From: Teratosphaeria epicoccoides
Lineage: Eukaryota; Ascomycota; Dothideomycetes; Mycosphaerellales; Teratosphaeriaceae
Length of the DNA: 64,000 nt
NCBI GenBank assembly: GCA_021401465.1
Contig: JADDMT010000001.1
Location: 124,001-188,000 of the forward strand
Reading direction: 5' to 3'
The notes beneath the pieces were generated by a model. That model was not told where the DNA came from. It did not search any database and was given only the letters and a program-made list of their open reading frames with translations. This document shows positions 54,314 to 64,000 of this stretch, piece after piece (within the stretch, counting starts at the first letter, position 1; every line of letters begins with the position of its first letter). Both the position numbers and the translations under genes were made by a program.

Positions 54314-57300
54314 ATGACCGACTCTACCATATCCGACGCAGACAAAATCCGCGCGAAACGGTTAGCGAAGCTGGGCGGTCCAGCAGCCACTCCGACTCCT
54401 AATCGGAACGCCCAAGCATCAACACCGCCAGCACCGAGTACACCCGCACAGCCATCGCCACACCCCGGTGATGGCACCTCCGATCCGGCATCAAACCCGT
54501 TTACGCAGTTGGCCATGAAGGAGCACACGGAGGAGACGAAGATGGCTCCACCGATCAAGATCAGGCCGAGACCTGCATCGCCCGCCAAGAGGGACAGCAG
54601 CGGAGCGGAGAGGCCCCGTCAGTCGGAGAGTCGGCCACGGCAGCGAGAACCGGAGAGCGTGGAGTTGTGGCAAGACAGGACCCTGCGCTCCATCTTTCGG
54701 GTATCACTCAAGCCGGAAGAGAGCAAGGATCTGCATGGCAACGATCTCATCTTCTTGCCCGGCACACAGGAGGAGCTGTCAGAGGCCGGCGCTCCTCTAC
54801 AACTCACCCTGGACTCACTGGAGGGTGTAATAACAGAAGCCGCTGGTCAGGCACCAAAGGGCAAGCCATTTGAGTACCTACTACAGTGCTTCAAGCGAGC
54901 GAAGCGGACACAGAACAACGTGCGGTATGGCAGCAAGGATGAGGCGCGGTTGGAAATTCTCAAGGAGACGCTGCGATTGTGCATGAGCTACTGCGTATTC
55001 GCCGTGACCATGCCGGAGATGTTTGGCGACAATGTTCCAGCAGCTAATCCTCTGGTTGACCATTTATTGGTGGCGGACCGAGAATCAGAGACCGGCATCT
55101 GTTCCGACTTCCTCGATGAGGCTACTAGCAGGATGTCGGAAGACGAGAGCATCAAGGAGGCTATTGTGGGTGCCGTGGAGGAGCTGAGCGCGCGGCTGTC
55201 CAAGGAGAGCATGCTTGGAGGTTATCGCAAATACATCCATGCGCTGAAGAACCTCACGCGATATAAGCCCATTGCGACCGCTCTGACCGAGTCTCCGAAA
55301 TGGCTGCCCGAGCAGATCGAGCCGCAGGACATTGAGACACATACTCTGCTTGGCCCATTCTACCGTCTGTCACCAATGCAGCCAGAGCCATCACAGAGCT
55401 TCTTCTCGGCATCGAAGACACGCGACCGTGCTTTCATCTTCAACGCTCAAAATGCCATACGTATGGAGCTGCGCAATCATCAGGAGGAGCTGCTCGAAAT
55501 CACGAACTTCTTCATCAAGGCTGACGCCGACGCACGAAGTCGCACACTCGATTGGTTCGCGGCGTGCGTCAACAAGAACCACAAGAAGCGGGCCATGCGA
55601 GTGGACTATAAGACGGTCTCGAGTGACGGCTTCATGCTCAATGTTACTGTTGTGCTTGACCGTCTGTGTGACCCATTTATCGGTGCTTCATTTGAGAAGA
55701 TCGATCGTATACATATCGAGTACTTGAGACGCAAGCCGCGCGTCGATATCTCGGATGAAACCAAGATTAATGCCGACCAAAAGGCCGCTGATGCATTTTA
55801 TGCCCAGCCTGCCGGAGGAACCAACAACTTCATCTCGGAGATCTTCTTCCTCACAGTTGCGGCCCACCATTACGGCACAGAGGCGGCACAAGCGCGCATG
55901 GGGATGATGCGGAAGTCGGTAAAGCGATACGAGCAGGACTTGATCGCTCTCGAGGCTGACCGTCACAAGTTTGTGCACGACCCACGATACCTCGCTCGTT
56001 TTGAACAACAGCTCAAGAAGGCCAAAAAGTCGATAGATGACATGTGGAGCACGATACATGCTACCGAAGGCGTCCTGCTGGACACGGAGAACCAGGCCCG
56101 CAGCATGCAATTCATGCGATACGTGATCGTCTGGCTCTTGCGTCTTGCGTCAGGTCAGGACTTGCCCAAGCAAAAGCTTCAGCTTCCGTTGCAATCCGAG
56201 CAACCTGACGTCTTCAAATGCCTGCCAGAATACTTCTTGGAAGACATTGTGGAGAACTTCAAGTTCATCACTCGCAATCTACCACAAATCATGACACCAC
56301 AGCAGTGTGACGAGATCGTGCAAGTCTGCGTCACCTTCTTGCGCAACAGTGCGTACGTCAAGAATCCAGGTGTCAAGTCTGGTCTTGTCACCATCCTTTT
56401 CTACGGGTGTCAGCCGTTCGGCCACAACTCGAGGGGTTTGCTGGGCGACCTCCTCATCGGCTCGGCATTTGCGCATAAGCACTTGTTGCACGCCCTGATG
56501 AAGTTCTACATCGAGGCCGAGAGCACAGGTACGCACACGCAGTTCTACGACAAGTTCCACATTCGCTTCGAGATCTTTCAGGTCATCAAATGCATTTGGG
56601 TGAACACCATGTATCGCGAAAACCTGTCCAAAGAGGCACAAGTCAACACGGACTTTTTCGTGCAGTTTGTCAACATGATCGTTAATGATGTCACATTCGT
56701 CCTCGATGAGAGCTTGACGAGCTTCTCCAAGATCCACGAAATGACCGAGGAGATGAAGGGTCCTGCTTTCGCTGCCCTGGACGAGGAGCAGCGCAAGGAG
56801 AAGCAAGAACTGCTTGAAGACCAGAAGGGCAAGGCGAAGAGCTATTCCCAGCTGACGCGCGAGTCTATGGAGACTCTGATTCTGTTCACCGAGACCCTTC
56901 CAGACGCCTTTACCATGCCCGAGATCGTGCAGCGATTGGCAGACATGCTGGACTACAACTTAGACATCATGGTCGGCAACAGACGCAAGAACCTGAAGGT
57001 CGAGAACCCTGCAGAGTACAAGTGGGACCCCAAAGCTTTACTCATTGATATCATCAAGGTGTTCTTGAATTTGTCAGGCAAAGAGCGTTTTTCCCAAGCG
57101 ATCGCAAAGGACGGGCGCAGCTACAAGCGGGAGAACTTCTCAGAAGCTGCCAGGCTCATGAGCACCGCGGTCTACATGGCGCCGGTAGAGATTGAGAAAT
57201 GGAGGTCGCTCGGCGACCGTGTGGCTGCTGTCAAGGCTGCAGAGGAAGAGGAGGAAGCTGATCTGGGCGAGATACCGGATGAATTCTTGGATCCGCTGCT

Positions 57301-57553
57301 CGCGGATCTCATGACGGACCCGGTCATTCTGCCCACGAGCAAGAATACCATCGATCGATCTACTATCCGGTCGCATCTACTTTCTGACCCCAACGATCCA
57401 TTCAACAGGATGCCGTTGAAGATAGAGGATGTGATTCCCAACACAGAGTTGAAGAAGCAGATTGATGAGTGGAAGGCGAAGACTTTGGCGGCGAAGAGGG
57501 CGGAGAAGACGGCTGCGGCTGGTGGTGAGCCGATGGATACGTCGCAGGGTTAA
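54314..57553 (+). CDS. UFD2: ubiquitin conjugation factor E4 (Ufd2)
   Basis: Extends short ubiquitin chains on substrates delivered by the Cdc48 system, acting with E1, E2 and E3 in protein degradation in nucleus and cytosol. The gene is intronless and encodes 1079 residues, about the family's length. Residues 1-110 are Pro/Ser-rich and disordered. The long alpha-helical E4 core follows (about 150-980; for example FITRNLPQIM and GLLGDLLIGSAFAHKHLL). A C-terminal U-box occupies about residues 990-1062 (EFLDPLLADLMTDPVILPTS, then TIDRSTI and DPFNRMPL). No frameshift or missing region is seen. The tail is Lys/Ala-rich. Confidence 0.95.
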   Translation: MTDSTISDADKIRAKRLAKLGGPAATPTPNRNAQASTPPAPSTPAQPSPHPGDGTSDPASNPFTQLAMKEHTEETKMAPPIKIRPRPASPAKRDSSGAERPRQSESRPRQREPESVELWQDRTLRSIFRVSLKPEESKDLHGNDLIFLPGTQEELSEAGAPLQLTLDSLEGVITEAAGQAPKGKPFEYLLQCFKRAKRTQNNVRYGSKDEARLEILKETLRLCMSYCVFAVTMPEMFGDNVPAANPLVDHLLVADRESETGICSDFLDEATSRMSEDESIKEAIVGAVEELSARLSKESMLGGYRKYIHALKNLTRYKPIATALTESPKWLPEQIEPQDIETHTLLGPFYRLSPMQPEPSQSFFSASKTRDRAFIFNAQNAIRMELRNHQEELLEITNFFIKADADARSRTLDWFAACVNKNHKKRAMRVDYKTVSSDGFMLNVTVVLDRLCDPFIGASFEKIDRIHIEYLRRKPRVDISDETKINADQKAADAFYAQPAGGTNNFISEIFFLTVAAHHYGTEAAQARMGMMRKSVKRYEQDLIALEADRHKFVHDPRYLARFEQQLKKAKKSIDDMWSTIHATEGVLLDTENQARSMQFMRYVIVWLLRLASGQDLPKQKLQLPLQSEQPDVFKCLPEYFLEDIVENFKFITRNLPQIMTPQQCDEIVQVCVTFLRNSAYVKNPGVKSGLVTILFYGCQPFGHNSRGLLGDLLIGSAFAHKHLLHALMKFYIEAESTGTHTQFYDKFHIRFEIFQVIKCIWVNTMYRENLSKEAQVNTDFFVQFVNMIVNDVTFVLDESLTSFSKIHEMTEEMKGPAFAALDEEQRKEKQELLEDQKGKAKSYSQLTRESMETLILFTETLPDAFTMPEIVQRLADMLDYNLDIMVGNRRKNLKVENPAEYKWDPKALLIDIIKVFLNLSGKERFSQAIAKDGRSYKRENFSEAARLMSTAVYMAPVEIEKWRSLGDRVAAVKAAEEEEEADLGEIPDEFLDPLLADLMTDPVILPTSKNTIDRSTIRSHLLSDPNDPFNRMPLKIEDVIPNTELKKQIDEWKAKTLAAKRAEKTAAAGGEPMDTSQG

Positions 57554-57970
57554 GTGCGCGAGCCACCTTGGTAACAGCAGTCAATCGAAGACAGGCCAGC
57601 GATCAGTTTTGTAGGCTGAATTGTGGCACATGGACGAGATGATGGACCGTGAATAGTCGAACAAGCAATTGCAACAGGATGAAGCACCAGGTCAGTGCTC
57701 GTGACTGTCAGCACTCACAATGATGTTCTCGTCACTTGAACAGCGACAGCATGGCAGGTTCGCCGCTTTACTCAAGTCACCATGTGTCTTCATGTTTCTC
57801 TGCCCTCTACCTAGTGCATATGCCGACGTCTCAGCAGAATATGACGTAGTAAAGCTCAACCCGACAGGCGCATGTACTTCTGTATCTGCATTGTCTCTCC
57901 CTACACAAAGCGTTCGTTCTATATCGATCAGATCCTCGGACCGTCTAAAAAACATTTCAAAAACCAGACC
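57554..57970. promoter_or_regulatory. UFD2 3' end and AKR upstream region
   Basis: About 420 bp. It should hold the UFD2 terminator and the aldo-keto reductase promoter. A plus-strand open frame 57720-58091 overlaps the reductase start in another frame and is not supported as a gene. Confidence 0.4.
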
Positions 57971-59050
57971 ATGTCGTTGCCCAGGACTTTTACCCTCCGC
58001 GCCGCCAATGACAAAAGCGTTGAGATGCCGTCCGTGGGCTACGGGACATGGGCATCAGGCGACACGAGCTGGGCCAAGGACGCCACTTTGACTGCATTGA
58101 AACAAGGCTATCGGCATTTGGACTGCGCGTGGATGTACGGTGTTGACGAGGCGGTAGGAGAGGCGATTAGAGAGTCTGGCATTCCGAGGGGCGAGATCTT
58201 CGTTACTACAAAGGTGACTCTACATCTCGAAGCGCCGATTCAAGATTAATGCTGATGGTTTGCATAGTTCTGGCCTCACTTCGGCCACCCCGACAACGTC
58301 GAGCTCTGCCTCGACAAGATCTTGAAGAATATGGGTCTGGACTACGTGGACTTATACCTCTCGCACTGGCCATATGTCCTCAAGCCAGTCTCCAGAGAGG
58401 CACTGGAGAAGTCCTTCTCCCTCCCCACAGCATCTTCCGCGGACCGTGCGATACAGGAAGACAAAGACGGTAACCAAGTCTTCGACTACGCGCACTGCGT
58501 CTCGCACATTGCCCAAGCCAAAGGCCACGAGGGCTCTTTCGTCCCCACCTGGAAAGCGATGCAAGAACTCGTCCGCAAGGGAAAGACCCGCACAGTCGGC
58601 GTCTCCAATTTTTCCATCCAGGAACTCAAAGAACTCCTCCCGCACCAAGCCGACGTCCCAATCTCCTGCAACCAGATTGAAGTCCACCCCTGGCTGCCGC
58701 AGAATGACCTCATCGCCTTCTCGCGCGAGCACGGGATCCTGACAGCGTGCTACTCTCCCTTTGCGGGCCAGAAGAAGGATGGCGCGACGCTGCTGAAAGA
58801 TGCGAAGGTTTTGGAGCTGGCGAGGAAGAATGGGATGGACGTCGGGCAGCTGTTGCAGAGTTGGGCTGTGCAGAGGGGCACGGTGCCTTTGGGCAAGAGC
58901 GCGACGCCGGCGAGGATCAAGACCAATCTGGATGTCAAGAAGCTGAGTGAGCAGGATATGAAGGCGTTGGACGGGTTGGAGATGGAGGGGCATGAGGGAC
59001 GGACGGTAGATTTCAGGGAGAGCTTAGGGATCCCGTTACATGAGGATTAG
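57971..59050 (+). CDS. aldo-keto reductase (one intron)
   Basis: NADPH-dependent aldehyde or sugar reductase of the AKR superfamily, cytosolic. Exon 1 is 57971-58213, the intron 58214-58267 (54 nt, GTGACT ... GCATAG) and exon 2 58268-59050, giving 341 residues. The catalytic tetrad is intact: Asp51 and Tyr56 (HLDCAWMYG), Lys81 (FVTTK, last codon of exon 1) and His114 (YLSHWP). Also present are GVSNFSI, QIEVHPWLPQ and the cofactor-binding GKSATPARIKTN. An insertion between strand 4 and the following helix (about 125-165) is longer than in plant or animal AKRs. The substrate cannot be told from sequence. It is convergent with the dehydratase, 90 bp apart. Confidence 0.92.
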
Positions 59051-59140
59051 CATGACTTAGATCTACTAGCAGGAACAAGTGGTATGTGGACGGGTTCTGT
59101 GATCATCACTTCGGCATTGCGGTTCCGAAGGAGAAGCAGA

Positions 59141-61084
59141 TCAATGATTATCCCTCAACTCAAACCTTTGCGCGACCCTTTGGAACTTCACCGCCCTCTC
59201 GAAGACCATGCCTTCACTTAACGGTCCAACTTCCCTCCTAAACAAATCTTGATACGGCGTATGGCTCTCCACCATCCTAAATCCGCCCTTCTCCATCAAC
59301 TCCTTTCTCCTCTTCTCAATCTCTACCTCGTCAACCAGCAGCATGACTTTCCTCTTCCCCAAATCAACCCTGAGCATGTCACCGTCCCGCAAGATGGCCA
59401 AGTCACCATTACTCGCAGCCTCCGGCGACGCATTGAGAATGGACGGCGAGCCGGAGGTGCCGGACTGGCGACCGTCACCTATACATGGTAGAGAGTACTT
59501 CAGTCCTTTTTTCAGCAGGTGACCCGGTGCAGTCATATTGACGACTTCAGCGGCGCCGGGGTAGCCTAGCGGACCGGTACCGCGCATGACGAGGATGGTG
59601 TGCTCGTCGACATCCGCGGTCTCGATGCGCTTGTTGTAATCTTCTGGGCCATCGAAGACAACAGCCTTGGACTCAAAAGCATTCGGATCCTTCGGATTCT
59701 CCAAGAAAGCTTTCCGGAACTCCTCAGAGATGACAGAAGACTTCATGATGGCAGAGTCGAAGAGATTCCCTGTCATGTGCAGGAATCCCGCATCCTTCTT
59801 CAACGGATCGTCGAAAGCTCGAATCGTCCTTCGATCCCAGGAGTGCTGTCCGGCGACGTTCTCTTTCACACTCTTGCCATTCGCAGTGAGAATGTCGTGA
59901 AGCTTGCCTTGATCCCACAGTTCGGCCATAACCGCTGGAAGGCCACCGGCACGGTAGTATTCTTCGCATAACATCTCGCCTGCGGGCTGAACGTTGACTA
60001 GTAGCGGTAAGCCACGGCCTATGCGGTCCCAGTCGTCGAGATTGAGTGGCACTCCGATATGCTTTGCGATGGCGTTGAGATGTATGGGCGCATTCGTTGA
60101 GCCACCAATGGCGGTATTAGCTGCGATCGCATTCTCGAAAGCCTCGCGTGTCATGATGTCGCTCGGCTTCCGATCCGCGTGCACCATCTCGACAATCTGC
60201 GAGCCTGTCCGATACGCATACTGCATACGCTCACGATACGGCGCCGGAATAGCCGCCTGACCAGGCAACGTCATACCGAGCGCTTCCGCCAACGCATTCA
60301 TCGTCGACGCTGTCCCCATCGTGTTACAGTGACCCGCGCTCGGCGTACCTTTCGTCACCATCTCAGTTAGCCCCTCATCGTCCAGCTCACCAGCTGCATG
60401 TAGTTCCCGAGCCTTCCAGAGGACAGTGCCAGATCCGATCAGTTGCCTTCTGTCGTAACCGTTCAACATGGGACCGACGTTGAGACAGATGGCAGGGATG
60501 TTGATCGTTGCGGCGGCCATGAGGCACGCTGGGGTGGTTTTATCGCAGCCGGTGAGGAGCACCACGCCATCGAATGGATAGGCGTAGAGCAGTTCGACCA
60601 AAGTCAGGTAACTCAGGTTGCGGTCTAGAGTGGCTGTTGGTCGTCTCGAGCTCTCCTGGATGGGATGCGTAGGGAATTCGATGGCGACGCCGCCAGCACT
60701 TCGGATGCCTTCTCTAACTCGCTTGGCTAAGGTGAGATGGTACCTGTTGCAAGGTGCTAGATCGCTGCCGGACTGAGCAATGCCGATTATTGGCTTACTT
60801 GACATGAGTTCCTCTTGCGTGAGGCCATAATTGAGATAACGATCTACGTAGAGGGCGCTGATGGCCTTGTCGTCTGATCGATTGAACCATTTCGTTGATC
60901 TCAGCTTGCTGGACTCTGTCGTGAGCTTGGACAGTTTTTGTTCCAGCTCTTTGGTCCTAGCCCTCAATTCAGTAAGCTCGGTCTTGTAGTCTTCAATGTC
61001 AATAGACGCTCCATCGGCATGGTGGCAATTGTCCGCTTGATCGCAGTGTGTGTTGCAGCTCTGGGGATCAACTTCGCAAGACAT
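59141..61084 (-). CDS. IlvD/Edd-family dehydratase (sugar-acid or dihydroxy-acid)
   Basis: Iron-sulfur dehydratase removing water from a polyhydroxy acid. The ATG at 61084 gives 647 residues (MSCEVDPQSC); an in-frame ATG at 61267 would add 61. The three cluster cysteines are present: Cys112 (APCN), Cys180 (LLTGCDKTTPACL) and Cys253 (GHCNTMGTAST). NTAIGGSTNAP and GQSGTSG-like motifs also fit. GCDKTTPA and the EFPTHPIQE context resemble sugar-acid dehydratases (arabinonate/xylonate type) more than the biosynthetic Ilv3, but the substrate is not proven. Unusually, the N-terminus has a Cys/His-rich stretch (CEVDPQSCNTHCDQADNCHH) and a short coiled coil (about 35-62). No clear mitochondrial targeting peptide. 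Confidence 0.85.
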   Translation of the reverse strand: MSCEVDPQSCNTHCDQADNCHHADGASIDIEDYKTELTELRARTKELEQKLSKLTTESSKLRSTKWFNRSDDKAISALYVDRYLNYGLTQEELMSSKPIIGIAQSGSDLAPCNRYHLTLAKRVREGIRSAGGVAIEFPTHPIQESSRRPTATLDRNLSYLTLVELLYAYPFDGVVLLTGCDKTTPACLMAAATINIPAICLNVGPMLNGYDRRQLIGSGTVLWKARELHAAGELDDEGLTEMVTKGTPSAGHCNTMGTASTMNALAEALGMTLPGQAAIPAPYRERMQYAYRTGSQIVEMVHADRKPSDIMTREAFENAIAANTAIGGSTNAPIHLNAIAKHIGVPLNLDDWDRIGRGLPLLVNVQPAGEMLCEEYYRAGGLPAVMAELWDQGKLHDILTANGKSVKENVAGQHSWDRRTIRAFDDPLKKDAGFLHMTGNLFDSAIMKSSVISEEFRKAFLENPKDPNAFESKAVVFDGPEDYNKRIETADVDEHTILVMRGTGPLGYPGAAEVVNMTAPGHLLKKGLKYSLPCIGDGRQSGTSGSPSILNASPEAASNGDLAILRDGDMLRVDLGKRKVMLLVDEVEIEKRRKELMEKGGFRMVESHTPYQDLFRREVGPLSEGMVFERAVKFQRVAQRFELRDNH

Positions 61085-61958
61085 GTTGGTAAGCGTATCT
61101 GGTTGACGACGGAAGTGTATAGGGATAAAGGGTTGATGACCAAAATTGCTTGCCTCTATAGGATCATGCACTCTCATTGGCCGATCATGGAGCATCGGAG
61201 TGTAGTTGGCCGGTCGTGTCGGGTGAGCAGCTGGCGAGGCATGTCCACGAAGGTCCCTCTGTTCCAATAGCGGCGGACAGCCGCCGACACCTGCTGAGAC
61301 GTGGTCAAAGCTCGACGCTACTGTTGCAGATATGGAGTCTGATTCAACTTCCCAATTCGATCATTATTGTGGGACAGGAGGGGAGTGACCGCGTCGGCCT
61401 TTGCTCCATTTTCCCAGCCGGATCAACTTTGATCTGTGAGGCTAGCCGCCGACTCTACATATATGTAGTATAGTATCACTTCCACAATCTCGCCGGCACC
61501 ATCGATACTGACCTCCGGAAGCAACTGTCCCGACCTCTCGAGTGCTATACAGCAGTGGAGGGACCCAAGATCTATGCTTATGCCGCGGATGCAGCCCGCC
61601 TACCGGTCTTGTCCTCTGTTGACCCCTCAATGGTCAAGCATGGGATGCCCTTGTCTTCGATGAGACATTGCGGCGGCCAATGGGTATGGAAGGGCAGTGG
61701 GACAGACGTCCTCGCACCTCGAATGCCATCCTGAACTTCTTCGCTATGCTGGGGTAACATGAAGGGTATTCATGCGCCATTGATTGCTGAAGTCGAATCA
61801 TTAGCTATGGCGATGAAGAGATCACTACGACTTGACATGAAAAGTCATAGATGTTGCTCATTGCGCGATGCCAGCTCGCGACTATCATGATCTACGCACT
61901 GGAACTCATCAGGCTGCATGTGTCTTGATTCGCGGGTCTAGAGACTCGGCGAAGCAGT
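61085..61958. other. region between dehydratase and kinase-like genes
   Basis: About 870 bp containing the dehydratase promoter. No gene was recognised; short frames lack domains. Confidence 0.4.
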
Positions 61959-62984
61959 CTAGTCGTCGTGAGCCAAACCCAAATTTGAAAGGACCTTCCC
62001 AACGTTCAGCCTGGACCTCAAGTCGATCAACATCTGACCCGCCGACGTTGAGTCCGGCAGGGTCTTGTCCGCATCATTTCGCCCCTTCGCGGCTGAAGCA
62101 AGGAACATATCGAACAATTTCGCGAGCTGTTCCAAATTCAGATCGGCGCTGTCGCCCTCTGCCTCTTGGAGCTCAGCGATGAATGCGCGCAACTGCGGTC
62201 CATCGTCTTGGGTCGCCAAGTCCGGCGAGGCACTGTCGGTCACCAATTCCTCGAGCACGTCACCAAGCATGCCCAAGTCTAGCAGAACAGGAGCGAACCC
62301 GCCTTGGTCGTCAGTACCCGGCGTGCCCAGACCAAAGTCGATCATCACGATATCGGGCAGATCAAATCCGCCAGAGGGCTTGAACATAAGGTTATATGGC
62401 TGAATGTCGCGGTGTGAGACAGGCTGCCAATGCGAATTTAGGGACCCGTCCAGCGAATCTTGAGGTCCAAGAGCCATGAATATCAACGCTTCTAAGACCT
62501 GGCAGGCGACATGCCATAGGAGTCTCTCGGAAAGCGCCCAGGGGAACTTTGCCTTGACATCTCCCAGTGCTCGACCCGGGATGTACGGCATGGCCAGCCA
62601 CACAATATCTTGGTCTTTGTCCTCGTGGGAGTCTAATGCTTCGACAATCCTGGGATGTCTTACAGTGAGCCGTTTCGTCAGTATCTTGGTCTCATCTGAC
62701 AGAGAATTGGTTGCCTCAGTCAAGGAAGTGCAGCTCGCTCGGGGAACCTTGATCACTACGACTTTCTGGCGTATCGTTGCTTCGAGTCGCTTCTTGGTAC
62801 CTGTTTGGGCTCGAATTAGCTCGACTTCTTGTTTGCTAACAGCCAAATAGGTTGTCGAATTTCCGCCCTCCGCTAGCTGTTGAAGCTCGTGGTATGTCTG
62901 GTGAAAGTGTCGCCGCGACGGCATCAGAGCGTCTGAACCAGAAGCACCGGGCTCTGGAATGCTGAAAGATTGCATCTTGATCAA
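61959..62984 (-). CDS. protein kinase-like protein
   Basis: Encodes 341 residues, a single kinase-like domain. Visible are a glycine-poor loop (LAEGGNSTTYLA, 38-49), the ATP-binding Lys79 (VVVIKVP), the catalytic loop HRDIQPYN (191-198) and DFG (216-218, MIDFGLG). The loop has Gln where most Ser/Thr kinases have Lys (HRDxKPxN), and the C-lobe after DFG is short with no clear APE, so activity is uncertain; it may be an atypical or pseudo-kinase. Such divergent kinases are common in expanded Dothideomycete families. The substrate is unknown. Confidence 0.7.
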   Translation of the reverse strand: MIKMQSFSIPEPGASGSDALMPSRRHFHQTYHELQQLAEGGNSTTYLAVSKQEVELIRAQTGTKKRLEATIRQKVVVIKVPRASCTSLTEATNSLSDETKILTKRLTVRHPRIVEALDSHEDKDQDIVWLAMPYIPGRALGDVKAKFPWALSERLLWHVACQVLEALIFMALGPQDSLDGSLNSHWQPVSHRDIQPYNLMFKPSGGFDLPDIVMIDFGLGTPGTDDQGGFAPVLLDLGMLGDVLEELVTDSASPDLATQDDGPQLRAFIAELQEAEGDSADLNLEQLAKLFDMFLASAAKGRNDADKTLPDSTSAGQMLIDLRSRLNVGKVLSNLGLAHDD

Positions 62985-64000
62985 GAAATGCCAAGGTTGA
63001 TGTTTGCTCTCGATCGTGCTGATGGGCGATGCGATTCGGGGACTGCTTTTCGACGAGAGACACTTACCAGAAGGTGGCTCGGTACCCCCGAAGCAGCAAG
63101 CACCTGGGTGCTAATTGTGCTCCTTGTCCTCACAAGGCTTTCATGAGGATCAGACAAGGTGCTCTTTCAAGGCTGCATTGTCCTCGACTCAACGGCTTTT
63201 GTACCCATTCGAGCCTTTGAGCCATTCTCGTGGACGGCTTTACCATGAAGTATCGATCCACAGCGATCAAGTTACACGGCCGTGACGATTCCACACGTAG
63301 GGGTGGCGAAAAGATGAGTACCAATTCGTTTGCGAACCGTGGTGCCCTGTTGTCGATGTGAAAAAACCCCGATCGCAAGCAACGAAGCTGAACAGAGGGT
63401 CGACAAGTCACGACTGAAGCATCTGCTTCCTGAGTAGTCACTCAACTCAGAGTCCACTAGGGTCAGGGCCTTTCGCGAGACTTCTATGACCGGGTCATCT
63501 GCAATGGTGCCCACTATGCTCATCTCGGCGCGGTCGATTGGTAGAGCTTTGTCAATTTGATCCATGGGCAAGCCAATCGACGGTGTTTCAACATGCGACC
63601 TCGTGACTCTCCAGGCACCACTCCCCGGTTGAAATAGGGGTGTCTGTATTGACTCGGCCTGAAATTGGCCCGTACGCACTTCGCTGCGTTCATCCAGTAA
63701 TGGTCTCCCCATGCTTCAGGCAATTCGAATGTTGCGTTATTCTCCATGAGCGTATGCTTCTTGCTCCCTCGCCTCGCCTTGTGCCATGGTCGAGTCCCCG
63801 AGGCGCCTTGCCCTGAGGTTCTTCGATTCGGTAGACGTGGCGAGATGTGCATCAAGGTCTAACGCCCTATTTCCAGCGGTTTTTCCCATCTCAAGCATGA
63901 CGACACTGGTAGACTCGTCGGCCTTATCCGTCGAATCTCCGTGGCCTATCGTCGAACCAAGCAAGGTCTCGAGATATCGCAACGGTTCCTCCATAGGTAG
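62985..64000 (-). other. possible partial gene at the right window edge
   Basis: Minus-strand frames at 63994-63737 (MEEPLRYLETLLGST...) and 63712-63272 (with LPMDQIDKALPIDRAEMSIV) have protein-like composition and could be exons of one gene, but I found no convincing splice junction or domain. The rest shows nothing recognisable. Confidence 0.3.

Noticed and set aside
56279..56806. 175-codon minus-strand frame in UFD2
   Set aside because: Shadow of the E4 core; no independent features.
58352..58993. 213-codon minus-strand frame opposite the aldo-keto reductase
   Set aside because: Shadow of an intact AKR with a complete catalytic tetrad.

Overview
The window comes from a filamentous ascomycete, most likely a Dothideomycete. 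The evidence is intron-poor genes with 51-64 nt introns, fungal-type orthologues (GRS1, UFD2, GAL1, an LRRC40-like protein), and large transposon blocks with the footprint of repeat-induced point mutation (RIP). In those blocks CpA has become TpA, so CAG, CAA and TGG codons read as TAG or TAA and CTAG is abundant.

Positions 1-8774 and 12541-37742 are transposon nests; positions 8775-12540 and 37743-64000 are ordinary gene space. The nests can be read element by element. T is a PIF/Harbinger DNA transposon with GGGCCC termini and a TAA target duplication; its two halves lie at 7096-8774 and 37091-37742. A is a chromodomain Gypsy element inserted in T, also in two halves (887-7095 and 36066-37090, opposite orientations). 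Further copies of the same family are C (1-886, end only) and B (14420-36065). D is a different chromovirus on the minus strand, inserted in the 5' LTR of B (target duplication TATAG). E is a third chromovirus inserted in D (target duplication TCGAA). Target duplications, LTR lengths and private LTR variants all show that the segment from about 1 to 29-35 kb was inverted by recombination between two oppositely oriented family copies. GRS1 lies inside that inversion as a 3.8 kb unmutated island.

The most interesting signal is in the retroelements. All three chromovirus families carry, between the chromodomain end of pol and the 3' LTR, an antisense reading frame with a Zn2Cys6-like cysteine cluster. 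In D and E these frames have consensus spliceosomal introns and their own TATA boxes. All three families also have a candidate Tf1-like self-priming site instead of a tRNA primer-binding site.

The gene space at 37.7-64 kb holds an LRR protein, a coiled-coil protein, a Ser/Ala-rich wall-type protein, a J-like protein with a decayed paralogue, galactokinase, a stretch of broken genes (51.4-53.6 kb), the E4 ubiquitin factor Ufd2, a convergent pair of aldo-keto reductase and IlvD/Edd dehydratase, and a kinase-like protein. Galactokinase, the reductase and the dehydratase suggest sugar metabolism, but they are not one operon-like unit and the link is only inferred.
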